This document shows, in pieces, positions 7,798-15,521 of a stretch of DNA of 22,987 nt. Each line of letters opens with the position of its first letter. Position 1 is the first letter of the stretch. The DNA is from Pseudomonadota bacterium. Lineage in GTDB: Bacteria > Pseudomonadota > Alphaproteobacteria > Rhizobiales > Xanthobacteraceae. A program made the translations under genes and the position numbers. Below the pieces are notes generated by a model that did not search any database, was not told the DNA's origin, and was given only the letters and a program-made list of their open reading frames with translations. Location: the NCBI GenBank assembly GCA_023404705.1, contig JAEYAU010000237.1, positions 1 to 22,987 of the forward strand. The letters run 5' to 3'.

Positions 7798-8388
7798 TCA
7801 GGTCGCGGACGGCATGACCGAGGCGACCGCCAGCGTTCCGGCCGCGTGCGCGAGGCTAAAGCCTGCATCGGTGTCGACGCGCAACGCGTGATCAGCTGCG
7901 AGCGAGTGAGATTCCCCATCGATCGCGAACGAGGCGGGGCCAATGGGCGCATAGAGCACGTGCACGCCGCTCGCGAGCGACCGTGTATCGGCGCCCGAAA
8001 GAATCGCCACATCGATCGTGTGCGTGCGATCGGCCATCAGGTTCATCACCTCGACGGGGCCGGCTTCGAGCCGGCTCGTGATGCGCGTCTCGCCCGGGAA
8101 GCGCACCGGCATCAGCGGGGCGCGCACGTCGAGCGCGGCGCCGTCCGCGACCTCGAGCACGAGGCCGCGTCCGCCGATCACGGTCAGGATCCGGTCGTAG
8201 CCGGAGAGATCCGAGAACGGTCCCGGCGCGACGATTTGCGTGCGCCCGAAGCGCCAGAGCATGCCCTCCCAGCTTCCGGGCGCGACGTCCGGACGATACG
8301 CGTCCGCGATGTCGACCGTCACGCCGCCGCCGTTCTTCCACGGCGTGCGGCGATAGGACTGCGGATCGAGGCGGGTGATCTCGATCAC
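7798..8388 (-). CDS. hutD: HutD/Ves-family protein in TRAP operon 2
   Basis: A 196-residue double-cupin protein of the HutD/Ves family (PF05962). Key segments are WKNGGGVT (about residues 17-24), GPFSDLSGYDR (about 57-67) followed by ILTVIGGRGL, and a C-terminal beta-rich half. The start is GTG at 8388, overlapping the TGA of the upstream dctP as GTGA, which implies coupling. An earlier ATG (8433) lies inside dctP and is not needed. HutD is associated with histidine-utilisation operons and has been proposed to limit hut induction; Ves is linked to cold stress. Its place as the last gene of a TRAP operon suggests it acts on, or senses, the transported compound. That is inference. No other hut gene is in the window. 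Confidence 0.85.
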   Translation of the reverse strand: MIEITRLDPQSYRRTPWKNGGGVTVDIADAYRPDVAPGSWEGMLWRFGRTQIVAPGPFSDLSGYDRILTVIGGRGLVLEVADGAALDVRAPLMPVRFPGETRITSRLEAGPVEVMNLMADRTHTIDVAILSGADTRSLASGVHVLYAPIGPASFAIDGESHSLAADHALRVDTDAGFSLAHAAGTLAVASVMPSAT

Positions 8389-9419
8389 GGAGCGATCGTG
8401 ATGTTCAGCGCCTTGCCCACGGTGTCGTTCCACAGCTTGACGCAGTCGGCGCCGCAGCGCTTGGCGAAGGCCGGGAGCACCGCCTTCTCGAGCGCCTCGC
8501 GGCGCAGCTTCTCGTCGGCCGGCGTCACAGCGACGAGCTTCATGGCGGCGGGGGCGCCCTCCGGGCAGGTGCCGCCTGTGTTGCAGGCAATGCCGACCGC
8601 GGCCTCATCGCGCGCCTGTGCGAATACGTCCGCTTCGAGCTTGCGCAGCTCGGCCTCCAGCAGCTGCTGCACGCCGGGGTTCAGGCCTTTCCACCAAGTG
8701 AGGTTGGCGACATGCGCGATGAGGCCGAAGTTCACCGGCATGGGCGAGATGAACTTCGCGGTTTCGTGCCATTTCGACTTGTAGCCCGAGAGCGCGCCCG
8801 TGATCGCGCAGTCGAGGACGCCCTGCGCCAGCGCCGGCTGCACCTCGGCGAACGCGATGGTGAGCGGCGAAGCGCCGATATATTGCACGAAGGCCTGCTG
8901 CGAGGCGCCGGAGGCGCGGATCTTCCGGCCCTTCAGGTCGGCGATGCTCGAAAAGGCATCACGACAATAGACGACCTGCGCGTGATAGGTACCGAAACCG
9001 AGGAGCTTGAGATTGTGTTTCTTCTCGAACTCGGCCGCGAGATGCGGGCGGAAGATCTCGAGCAGCTTCTGCAACTCCTCGACCGAGCCCGTGAGGCCCG
9101 CGAGATCCACGGCCTCGTTGATCGGCACCTCGCCCGAGGAATAGTTCAGCACCGCATGCGAGAGCTGCAGCGTGCCCTGCGAGGTGAGGCGGAACACCTC
9201 CGGCCCCTTGAAGCCGAGCTCGGTGAACGGCTTGATCTGTGCCTTGATGGCGCCGTTGGAAGCCTGCGGCACCTGCTGGGTCCAGAACGGCACTTCCTTT
9301 TTCACATAGGGCGTGAGCGCGCCGATCGAGCCGACGACGTTGAACTGGGTCGCCGGCAGGTTCTGGGCGAGCGCCGGCGTTGCGGCGAGCAGCGCGGCAA
9401 TTGCAATCAGGGTCTTCAT
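8385..9419 (-). CDS. dctP: TRAP transporter substrate-binding protein (DctP family), operon 2
   Basis: A 344-residue periplasmic receptor with signal peptide MKTLIAIAALLAATPALA and start ATG 9419 behind GGAGGGAG. The mature part begins NLPATQFNVVGSIG. The conserved binding Arg is in GRKIRASGASQQ (about residue 168), followed by PLTIAFAEVQPALAQGVLD, the helix-hinge region of the family. Four cysteines occur near the C-terminus (GIACNTGGTCPEG and KRCGADC), which may form disulphides and are not present in the dctP of operon 1. The two receptors differ strongly, so the two transporters probably have different substrates. In this operon the receptor comes after the permease genes. Confidence 0.88.
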   Translation of the reverse strand: MKTLIAIAALLAATPALAQNLPATQFNVVGSIGALTPYVKKEVPFWTQQVPQASNGAIKAQIKPFTELGFKGPEVFRLTSQGTLQLSHAVLNYSSGEVPINEAVDLAGLTGSVEELQKLLEIFRPHLAAEFEKKHNLKLLGFGTYHAQVVYCRDAFSSIADLKGRKIRASGASQQAFVQYIGASPLTIAFAEVQPALAQGVLDCAITGALSGYKSKWHETAKFISPMPVNFGLIAHVANLTWWKGLNPGVQQLLEAELRKLEADVFAQARDEAAVGIACNTGGTCPEGAPAAMKLVAVTPADEKLRREALEKAVLPAFAKRCGADCVKLWNDTVGKALNITIAP

Positions 9420-9448
9420 GGTGAGATCTCCCTCCGGATAACTGGTTG

Positions 9449-9497
9449 GCGCATGCTCTTGTCGGCTAACCGGTGCTCACTTCGCCGGAACATGCGC
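9449..9497 (-). promoter_or_regulatory. inverted repeat in the dctM-dctP gap of operon 2
   Basis: The 84-base gap between dctM and dctP holds GCGCATG (9449-9455) and its complement CATGCGC (9491-9497). Inside these is a second imperfect pair, ACTGGTT against AACCGGT. The structure could be an attenuator or processing signal setting the receptor level. No T-run follows, so termination is not predicted. Confidence 0.3.
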
Positions 9498-9503
9498 TAG
9501 TGT

Positions 9504-10808
9504 TCAGCCTGCGGCTTTCGGATTCAAGATGTCGGGCAGCCAAGTCGCGAGTTGCGGGAAGACAATCAGCAGGGCGATCATCACGATCATCACGCCGACG
9601 AAGGGTAGCGCGCCGAGGCCGACCTCGCCGAAGCTGCCGCGCCCCCGCACGGCCTGCACGACATAGAGGTTGAGGCCGACCGGCGGCGTGATGAGCGCGG
9701 CTTCCATCAGGATCACGAACACGATGCCCCACCAGAGCGGGTCGTAGCCGAGCGCCACCAGCACCGGCACGACGACCGGTGTGGTCGCGATCATCATGGA
9801 GATCGTCTCCATGAAGCAGCCGAGGATCAGGTAGAAGACGATGATCGCGATCAGCATGGCGAGCGGCGAGAGGCCGAGGCCGAGCACCGTGTCGGTGATC
9901 GCCTTGACGAGACCGATCGAGACGATGACCAGGTTGAGGAAGAAGGCCGCGATCACGATCAGCATCACCATGGAGGTGGTGCGCACGGTGCCCTCGAAGG
10001 CGCGGAGCAGCACCGGCAGCGTGAGCTGGCCGTTGAGCGCGACCAGCGCGACGGTCGCCATCAGGCCGAGCGCCGCCGCCTCGGTCGGCGTCGCGATGCC
10101 GACATAGATCGAGCCGACCACCAGGAAGAACAGGATCAGCGGCGGGATGAGATGCACGAGTCCCGCGAGGCGCGCGCGCCAGAGGTCGCGGTCGGCGAGC
10201 TGCGTGCCGCCCCAGGATGGGCGATAGAGACAGATGCCGAGCACCATCAGCGAGAACAGGCCCGCCATCAGGAAGCCCGGAATGAACCCCGCCGCATAGA
10301 GCTTGGTCACCGAGGTGTCGGTGAGCACGCCGTAGATGATCATGTTGATCGAGGGCGGGATCAGGATGCCGAGCGTGCCGCCCGCCGCGATCGAGCCGAG
10401 GAAGAGCGGGCGGTTGTAGCCGCCGCGCTCCATGTTGGGGATCGCCACCGTGCCGATGGTGGCGGCGGTCGCGACCGAGGAGCCGGAGGTGGCGGCGAAC
10501 ACCGCGCAAGCCGCGATGTTGGTGTGAATGAGGCGGCCGGGCAGACGATCGAACCAGGGCGCGAGGGCCGCGAACAGCCGCTCGCTCATCCCCGAGCGGT
10601 GCATCAGCTCGCCCATCATGATGAACATGGGCGCCGCGATCAGGATGAAATCGTTGGAAGTGTTCCAGGCGACCTCGCCGAGGGCGCCCGTCATGGGCAC
10701 GAAGGCGTAGCGCTCGGAGAGCAGCCAGCCGAGGAGACCAAGCACCGCGGCGACCGGAAGCGAGACGATGATGAGGCCAAGGAGAACTAAAAAGCCGTAC
10801 GCGATCAT
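9504..10808 (-). CDS. dctM: TRAP transporter large permease (DctM family), operon 2
   Basis: A 434-residue polytopic membrane subunit. The start ATG at 10808 overlaps the dctQ stop as ATGA, which fixes the N-terminus MIAYGFLVLLGLIIVSLPVA; open frame further upstream is dctQ sequence read in another frame. Diagnostic segments are FAATSGSSVATAATIGTVAI, GILIPPSINMIIYG and GCFMETISMMIATTPVVVPV...ALITPPVGLNLYV. It forms the transport channel with DctQ and receives solute from the DctP encoded downstream. Confidence 0.93.
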   Translation of the reverse strand: MIAYGFLVLLGLIIVSLPVAAVLGLLGWLLSERYAFVPMTGALGEVAWNTSNDFILIAAPMFIMMGELMHRSGMSERLFAALAPWFDRLPGRLIHTNIAACAVFAATSGSSVATAATIGTVAIPNMERGGYNRPLFLGSIAAGGTLGILIPPSINMIIYGVLTDTSVTKLYAAGFIPGFLMAGLFSLMVLGICLYRPSWGGTQLADRDLWRARLAGLVHLIPPLILFFLVVGSIYVGIATPTEAAALGLMATVALVALNGQLTLPVLLRAFEGTVRTTSMVMLIVIAAFFLNLVIVSIGLVKAITDTVLGLGLSPLAMLIAIIVFYLILGCFMETISMMIATTPVVVPVLVALGYDPLWWGIVFVILMEAALITPPVGLNLYVVQAVRGRGSFGEVGLGALPFVGVMIVMIALLIVFPQLATWLPDILNPKAAG

Positions 10809-11401
10809 GAGCGCTTGTCCACGAGCTCGCTGGCGACGCCGGCCTGCTCGATCTCCTCGGTGACTTGCAGGCTGCCGATCAGCGCGTCGAACTCCTGCGG
10901 CCGTCCCGCGAGCAGCTTGGCCAGCGCTTGCAGCGGCACCAGCACGGCCATGAAGGCGAACCAGAACATGCCGATCCACCATAGGCCCTGCGGCAGCACG
11001 AGCGGCACCTGCAGGGTGGAGATCGACTTCGCATCCATGCGCCAGGACTGGCCGAGCGTGGCGAAGCAGTACCAGGCGAGGGCCAGCGCAACGACGGTGA
11101 GCGACAGTGCGGCCGCGAGGTCACAGGCCCGGCGCAGCGGGGCGGGAAGCTTGTGCACCAGGATGTCGATGCGGATGTTCGATTTCTGCGTCACCGTGAA
11201 GGCGAGGCCGAGCCCGATCGCGACCGCGAAGCAGTAGCCCGAGATCTCGAAGCTCTCGACCACGGCGCGGCGGAGAATCGCGCGCAGCAGCACGTCGAGT
11301 GAGATCAGCGCACCGCAGCCGAACAGGATGACGGCGCCTGCGATCCAGGCGACCACGCGCGTGATCCGCTGCGGCCAAGGCTCGGGCGGAAAGAGGTCCA
11401 C
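10805..11401 (-). CDS. dctQ: TRAP transporter small permease (DctQ family), operon 2
   Basis: A 198-residue membrane subunit starting at GTG 11401, six bases after AGAGGAG. Four hydrophobic segments are visible (about 15-37, 50-70, 95-115, 135-160), with the family stretch FEISGYCFAVAIGLGLAFTV and NIRIDILV. It is longer than the DctQ of operon 1 because of a polar C-terminal tail of about 35 residues. It is the first gene of dctQ-dctM-dctP-hutD. Confidence 0.9.
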   Translation of the reverse strand: MDLFPPEPWPQRITRVVAWIAGAVILFGCGALISLDVLLRAILRRAVVESFEISGYCFAVAIGLGLAFTVTQKSNIRIDILVHKLPAPLRRACDLAAALSLTVVALALAWYCFATLGQSWRMDAKSISTLQVPLVLPQGLWWIGMFWFAFMAVLVPLQALAKLLAGRPQEFDALIGSLQVTEEIEQAGVASELVDKRS

Positions 11402-11510
11402 GCGCGACTCCTCTACGGGCGCGCCGACGTCCGATTGTCGTGATGACCGCCCCTCGTCGATCTAAACAGGAAAGCCGGAGCCCAGCAATGTGCAGCGGAC
11501 CGACAGGCGC

Positions 11511-11560
11511 GGCGCCGCGGCAACCATGGGATGGTTCCGAGAATTCACGGTTGCGGCGCC
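11511..11560. promoter_or_regulatory. nested inverted repeats in divergent promoter region
   Basis: Between TRAP operon 2 and the kinase gene, the left arm (11511-11525, containing GGCGCCGC and AACC) pairs with GGTTGCGGCGCC (11549-11560), apart from a three-base insertion. A perfect AACCAT-GGG-ATGGTT dyad (11522-11536) overlaps the left arm and its following bases. This may be an operator for either divergent unit or a structured leader of the kinase mRNA. No regulator is encoded nearby. Confidence 0.35.
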
Positions 11561-11606
11561 ATGGACGAAACTGGCATTGAGGATGCAACCGATCCGCGGA
11601 GCCGCG

Positions 11607-12329
11607 ATGGATTCTCCCTTGCATGACGCGGAGCTGCAGCGCCGGCTCGATGCCGTGCGCGCGCAGCGCGAGCGGCTGCTCGCGGCTCATGCAGACACGC
11701 CGCGCGTGACGCTCGAGGGCGCGGCGCGGCGCGCGCTCGCATGCTGGCAGGCCGCGAACAGGCGCATTATCGTCGGCCTCGGCGGCTGTCCGGCCTCGGG
11801 AAAGACGACGGCCGCGGGCGAGCTCGCACGCCTGATCAATGCCGGACGCGCCGGTCTGGCGGCGCATCTGCCGATGGACGGCTATCACTTCACCAATGCC
11901 AAGCTCGAGCGCCTCGGTCTCGACCACATCAAGGGCGACCGGCAGACCTACGAGGTCGCGGCCTTCCGCGACAAGCTCGCGGCGTTCAAGCGCAATCCGG
12001 GTGTGCACCTCACCGCCCCGGATTACGTGCGCCATATCCACGAGGTGGTCGAGGATGCGATCGCGATCGAAGCCGACACGCAGATCCTGGTCACCGAAGG
12101 CATCTATGTCGGCTTGGCGCGCGACGCGTGGGCCGCAGTCCGCGGCGCGCTCGATCTGCTCTTCTACGTCGACACGCCGCCCGAGGAGTGTCTTGCGCGC
12201 ATCGCGGCGCGCAACCGCGCCGCCGGTCGCGACGAAGGGACGATCCGCCACAAGATGCACAACGACCTCGGCTTCATGGCGGCGTCGCTGGAGATCCTGG
12301 GCGAAGCGGATTACGTGATCCGGCCCTAG
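11607..12329 (+). CDS. P-loop nucleoside/sugar kinase-like protein (uridine kinase/pantothenate kinase superfamily)
   Basis: A 240-residue cytoplasmic kinase-like protein. The Walker A motif is GGCPASGKTT (Lys66). It is followed by LPMDGYHFTNAKLERLGL, with the conserved Asp of the substrate site, GDRQTYE and a late DLLFYVDTPPEECLARIAARN segment (lid region). This pattern places it with the YggC/uridine-kinase/pantothenate-kinase-like group. The exact phosphate acceptor (nucleoside, fructose-type sugar or other) cannot be told. ATG 11607 is chosen because GGAG (11598-11601) sits five bases upstream; the frame is open upstream with ATGs at 11526 and 11583. Its stop shares CTAG with the stop of the opposing cupin gene. 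Confidence 0.82.
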   Translation: MDSPLHDAELQRRLDAVRAQRERLLAAHADTPRVTLEGAARRALACWQAANRRIIVGLGGCPASGKTTAAGELARLINAGRAGLAAHLPMDGYHFTNAKLERLGLDHIKGDRQTYEVAAFRDKLAAFKRNPGVHLTAPDYVRHIHEVVEDAIAIEADTQILVTEGIYVGLARDAWAAVRGALDLLFYVDTPPEECLARIAARNRAAGRDEGTIRHKMHNDLGFMAASLEILGEADYVIRP

Positions 12330-12922
12330 CGCCGCCACACGCGCGGCAGTCCCTCGCGGCCGTACACCGGATCCCGGCGCGGCTTCGCGACCCGCGGGAT
12401 CGTCTTCACGGCGCGGTCGTGGTCCTCGGAGCTGGTGCACTCGTCATAGGTGCCGTTGGGCGGATAGGCGCCGACCACGAGGAAGTCGCGGCTCGCCTTC
12501 AGGCATTTGTGCCCGGTGCCGGCCGGCAGGATCGCAACATCGCCGGCCTTCAGCTCGACCTCGCGCCCCTTGTTGCCGCCGAGCTGCACGCGGCCCGTGC
12601 CGCGTGCGATGCCGAGCACCTCGTGGATGCGCGAATGATAGTGCACGTAGTCGTAGATCCCGTTGCGCCAGGAGTCGCCCCAGCCATTCGCTTCGAACAG
12701 ACCCTCGAACACGGCCGCGGGATCGAAGTCGTCCGGCAGCCTCACGGGGCCGCGATAGAGAATGAGCGGCAGCGCCGGATTGTTGGGAATGACGCCATCG
12801 TCCTTCAAGAGATAGGTGTGTGGCTTGCGCGCGCGCACCAAGTCAGCAATCTCACGGGGCGAGGGGCGCCTGAAGCCTGTGACGGTGTCGGCGAATTTCT
12901 TGGCGTCTTCGATCAGAGGCAT
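12326..12922 (-). CDS. YjlB-like cupin protein
   Basis: A 198-residue protein with one cupin barrel. Motif 1 is HYHSRIHEVLG, giving metal ligands His94, His96 and Glu101. Motif 2 is GDVAILPAGTGH with His138. The upstream part (EANGWGDSWRNGIYDYVHYHS) and the tail (YPPNGTYDECTSSEDH) resemble the YjlB group of unknown function. The start ATG 12922 follows GGAG by seven bases. It is divergent from the GMC oxidoreductase and may share regulation with it. A metal-dependent isomerase, oxygenase or sugar-binding role is possible; nothing in the sequence decides. Confidence 0.85.
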   Translation of the reverse strand: MPLIEDAKKFADTVTGFRRPSPREIADLVRARKPHTYLLKDDGVIPNNPALPLILYRGPVRLPDDFDPAAVFEGLFEANGWGDSWRNGIYDYVHYHSRIHEVLGIARGTGRVQLGGNKGREVELKAGDVAILPAGTGHKCLKASRDFLVVGAYPPNGTYDECTSSEDHDRAVKTIPRVAKPRRDPVYGREGLPRVWRR

Positions 12923-13028
12923 GGGTGTGCTCCGAGAGGATAATACGGACGGGGCAAAAAGTTCCGCGAGCAGGCGCTCTCCTTCTTCCATTGCAATCGC
13001 CACCCGATCCGGTTGAATGATTGTGACC

Positions 13029-13055
13029 TGCTCGACGAGCATCACTCGGTCGAGT
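13029..13055. promoter_or_regulatory. tandem CTCG..CGAG dyads upstream of GMC oxidoreductase
   Basis: Two perfect dyads lie in the 171-bp divergent promoter region between the cupin and the GMC gene: TGCTCG-A-CGAGCA (13029-13041) and ACTCG-GT-CGAGT (13044-13055). They share the CTCG/CGAG half-site. Tandem similar dyads of this kind suggest operators for a dimeric repressor. A TAATAC-like -10 element lies at about 12940. No regulator gene is in the window. Confidence 0.45.
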
Positions 13056-13093
13056 TTGCGCCCCGGAAAATGCCGAACAGGCAGGAGGGTGCC

Positions 13094-14830
13094 ATGCCGG
13101 GAAACCTTCGCAATCTGGTCGAGGGCTCCGAATTCGTTGCGCTCCAGAACACCCGTTTCGCGATCGACGGTCTCGGCCGCTATCTCTGCAGCACCTGGCC
13201 GGAGGCCACCCAGAACGGCGGCCGCGCGTTCGACGCGGTCGTCGTCGGCTCCGGCATGTATGGCGGATACTGCGCGTCCAAGATCTGGCGCTTCGGCGGC
13301 TTCAAGGGTCTGCGCGTGCTGGTGCTCGAGGCCGGCCCCTTCCTGATCTCGGAGCACGTGCAGAACCTCGCCAATGTCGGCTTCAACGTCCCGCCGTCCA
13401 TCAATCCGGCGAATGATCCGGGGGTGCCGCGGGAGCTGGTTTGGGGCATCGGCTGGCGCGGCAATGTCGCTTTCCCGGGGCTGGCCTATTGCTTCGGCGG
13501 CAAGTCGCTCTTCTGGGGCGGCTGGTGTCCGCGCCTGACCAACGACGATCTCGCGCAGTGGCCCGCAACGACGCGGCTCGGCCTCGCCAATCACTACACC
13601 CGCGTCGAGGAGGAAACCGGCGTCAGCGAAGTGACGGATTTCATCACGGGCGCGCTGAACGCAGAGCTGAAGCGGGCTTTCGGCGCACAGACCGCAGTGG
13701 TGCCCCACATCGTGGCGCAAGGCGGGACGAACGGCGTGCACGATGCGCCGCTCGCCGTGCAGGGCGCGCAGCCCGGCTCCGGCCTGTTCTCGTTCGACAA
13801 GTTCAGCAGCGCGCCGCTGCTGGCGGAAGCCGTCCGCGAGGATGTTGGCGCAACAGGCGCTGACGATCGCGCGCGGCGGTTGTTCGTCGTCACGCGCGCG
13901 CACGTGTCGCGACTCGTGGCGCAGAACGGACGCGTGGTGGAGCTGCAGGCCTTTACGCCGGAAGGATACAAGACGTTGTCGATCGCGCCCGATTGTGCCG
14001 TGATCCTGGCCGCGAGCGCGATCGAATCCACCCGCCTCGCGCTGCTCTCGTTCCCGACCGCGCTGATCGGCGGCAACCTGATGGCACATCTGCGCACCGA
14101 TTTCGCGGTGCGCATCCGCCGGCAGGCGTTCCAGGCGCTTCCCTCGCACCTGCAGACCGCCGCGCTGCTCGTCCGCGGCGCCACCGCGCAAGGCCGCTTC
14201 CACGTGCAGATCACGGGCGCCGCCAATCAGGGCCGCGGCTCGGACGATCTGCTGTTCCGGATGATCCCTGATCTCGACCTGCTCGGCAGCTTGCAGGCGA
14301 ATGACGATCCGGAATGGATCGCGATCACGCTGCGCGGCATCGCCGAAATGCACGGGCCGCGCCAGGCTCCGACGCGGGCTAGCCGGGATAGCTGGATCGA
14401 CTTGAGCCAGCAGACCGATGAGTACGGGCTGCCGCGCGCCTGGGTGAACCTCGCCATTTCGAGCGGCGACTGGCAGCTCTGGCAGGACATGGACGCCGCG
14501 ATGCTGGGGCTTGCGCAACGCGTCGCCGGATCGGCGAGCAACATCGAATACGGGTATGACGGCGGCTGGCAGAGCGCGCCCTATCCGCTCGATCGTCCCT
14601 TCCCGCCGTGGCATCAGGGGCTCGGCGAGACATATCATGAAGCCGGCACGCTCTGGATGGGCGACGACCCGGCCTCATCCGTGACGGATCCCTTTGGCCG
14701 CTTCCATCACGTCGACAATTGCTACAGCTGCGATCAGGCGAGCTTCCCGACGGTCGGGTCGGTCAATCCGGTGCTCACGGGCCTAGCTCTCGCGCGCCGG
14801 CTCGCCGTGCATGTGGTGGATCGGCACTGA
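13094..14830 (+). CDS. GMC-family FAD-dependent oxidoreductase
   Basis: A 578-residue flavoprotein. The FAD-binding Rossmann motif GSGMYG begins at residue 52 (FDAVVVGSGMYGG) and is followed by VLVLEAGPF. FGGKSLFWGGW is the second FAD-contact region. The C-terminal GMC signature runs from YHEAGTLWMG (His515) to VNPVLTGLALARRLA (Asn558), the usual catalytic His/Asn pair. GMC enzymes oxidise alcohols, sugars or polyols. No signal peptide is seen. ATG 13094 is preferred because AGGAGGG (13083-13089) lies just before it; the frame is open from 13013 but without a ribosome site. It is divergent from a cupin gene, which may act in the same pathway. Confidence 0.87.
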   Translation: MPGNLRNLVEGSEFVALQNTRFAIDGLGRYLCSTWPEATQNGGRAFDAVVVGSGMYGGYCASKIWRFGGFKGLRVLVLEAGPFLISEHVQNLANVGFNVPPSINPANDPGVPRELVWGIGWRGNVAFPGLAYCFGGKSLFWGGWCPRLTNDDLAQWPATTRLGLANHYTRVEEETGVSEVTDFITGALNAELKRAFGAQTAVVPHIVAQGGTNGVHDAPLAVQGAQPGSGLFSFDKFSSAPLLAEAVREDVGATGADDRARRLFVVTRAHVSRLVAQNGRVVELQAFTPEGYKTLSIAPDCAVILAASAIESTRLALLSFPTALIGGNLMAHLRTDFAVRIRRQAFQALPSHLQTAALLVRGATAQGRFHVQITGAANQGRGSDDLLFRMIPDLDLLGSLQANDDPEWIAITLRGIAEMHGPRQAPTRASRDSWIDLSQQTDEYGLPRAWVNLAISSGDWQLWQDMDAAMLGLAQRVAGSASNIEYGYDGGWQSAPYPLDRPFPPWHQGLGETYHEAGTLWMGDDPASSVTDPFGRFHHVDNCYSCDQASFPTVGSVNPVLTGLALARRLAVHVVDRH

Positions 14831-14862
14831 GGCAATCCGAGTGTCCGCGGCAGGCCTACGGC

Positions 14863-15303
14863 TCACGCCGGCAGCATCAGCTTCGTGAGCGCACTGCGCA
14901 CATCATCCGGAATCCGCACAGGCTTGCCGGTCGCACGGTCCGTGTACACATGCACGAAATGGCCCTGCGCGGCTGCGGTGTCGTCGTCGTTGGCGAAGAG
15001 GCCGATGTCGTAACGGACGCTGGAGGTGCCGAGCTTGGCGACGCGAATGCCGGCGTGGACGACGTCCGGATAGGCGATCGGCTTGAAGTATTGGCACTGG
15101 GTCTCGACCACGAGGCCGATCACGGGGCTCTTCTGGATGTCGAGGAGGCCGGACTGGATCAGGCAGGCGTTCACGGCCGTGTCGAAGAACGCGTAATAGA
15201 CCACGTTGTTGATGTGGCCATAGGCGTCGTTGTCGTTCCAGCGCGTGTCCATGCGCCGGAAGTGGAGGAACGACGTGCGGGTTTCGGGAGTCCGCTGGCT
15301 CAT
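14863..15303 (-). CDS. 4HBT-family (hotdog-fold) acyl-CoA thioesterase
   Basis: A 146-residue protein with the 4-hydroxybenzoyl-CoA thioesterase signature RWNDNDAYGHINNVVYYAFF near residues 21-40. The predicted catalytic Asp is about residue 26, followed by QCQYFKPIAYPDVV and the RYDIGLF strand. It would hydrolyse acyl-CoA esters in the cytoplasm; the chain specificity is not readable. The start at ATG 15303 matches the family N-terminus, although no strong ribosome site is seen. It converges with the GMC oxidoreductase (32-bp gap) and lies downstream of tRNA-Leu on the same strand. Confidence 0.87.
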   Translation of the reverse strand: MSQRTPETRTSFLHFRRMDTRWNDNDAYGHINNVVYYAFFDTAVNACLIQSGLLDIQKSPVIGLVVETQCQYFKPIAYPDVVHAGIRVAKLGTSSVRYDIGLFANDDDTAAAQGHFVHVYTDRATGKPVRIPDDVRSALTKLMLPA

Positions 15304-15339
15304 GAAACGAAGGGGCGAGGCGCTTCGAGTTGAAGAGAG

Positions 15340-15352
15340 GCGCCAGCGGCGC
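15340..15352 (-). terminator. possible tRNA terminator hairpin
   Basis: GCGCC-AGC-GGCGC forms a small hairpin about ten bases past the tRNA-Leu 3' end and, on the minus strand, is followed by CTCTCTTC. The T content is low, so this is a weak call. Confidence 0.3.
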
Positions 15353-15361
15353 AGCGCGGTT

Positions 15362-15448
15362 TGGTGCCCCTGGCCGGACTCGAACCAGCACGACCTTGCG
15401 GCCACCTGATTTTGAGTCAGGCGCGTCTACCAATTCCGCCACAGGGGC
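15362..15448 (-). tRNA. tRNA-Leu (anticodon CAA)
   Basis: On the minus strand the gene runs from GCCCCTG (from 15448) to CAGGGGCA, followed by an encoded CCA (15364-15362). The acceptor stem is perfectly paired. The anticodon stem-loop is CCTGA-CTCAAAA-TCAGG, giving anticodon CAA, which reads UUG. A long variable arm (GGCCGCAAGGTCG region) marks it as a class II tRNA, as expected for Leu, and the T-loop GGTTCGAGTCC is standard. A good promoter lies just upstream. Confidence 0.96.
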
Positions 15449-15459
15449 ACGGGGCGCGG

Positions 15460-15487
15460 ACTATAGCGAGGACGCGCGCGCGGTCAA
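15460..15487 (-). promoter_or_regulatory. sigma-70-type promoter of tRNA-Leu
   Basis: On the minus strand TTGACC (15487-15482) and TATAGT (15465-15460) are separated by 16 bases. The -10 element ends 11 bases before the tRNA 5' end, which suits initiation just ahead of the mature tRNA. Confidence 0.8.
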
Positions 15488-15521
15488 CGGAGGTGCGCGG
15501 GAACTGTCGCCGGGAGCAGTC

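Noticed and set aside
12326..14638. Very long minus-strand open frame covering the cupin gene and most of the GMC gene
   Set aside because: Only 12326-12922 shows cupin motifs. The rest is antisense to a clear GMC oxidoreductase with intact FAD and catalytic motifs, and long antisense frames are common in high-GC DNA.
15362..15448. tRNA-Leu as an integration site for a genomic island
   Set aside because: No integrase, no repeated tRNA 3' end and no change in base composition were seen next to it.
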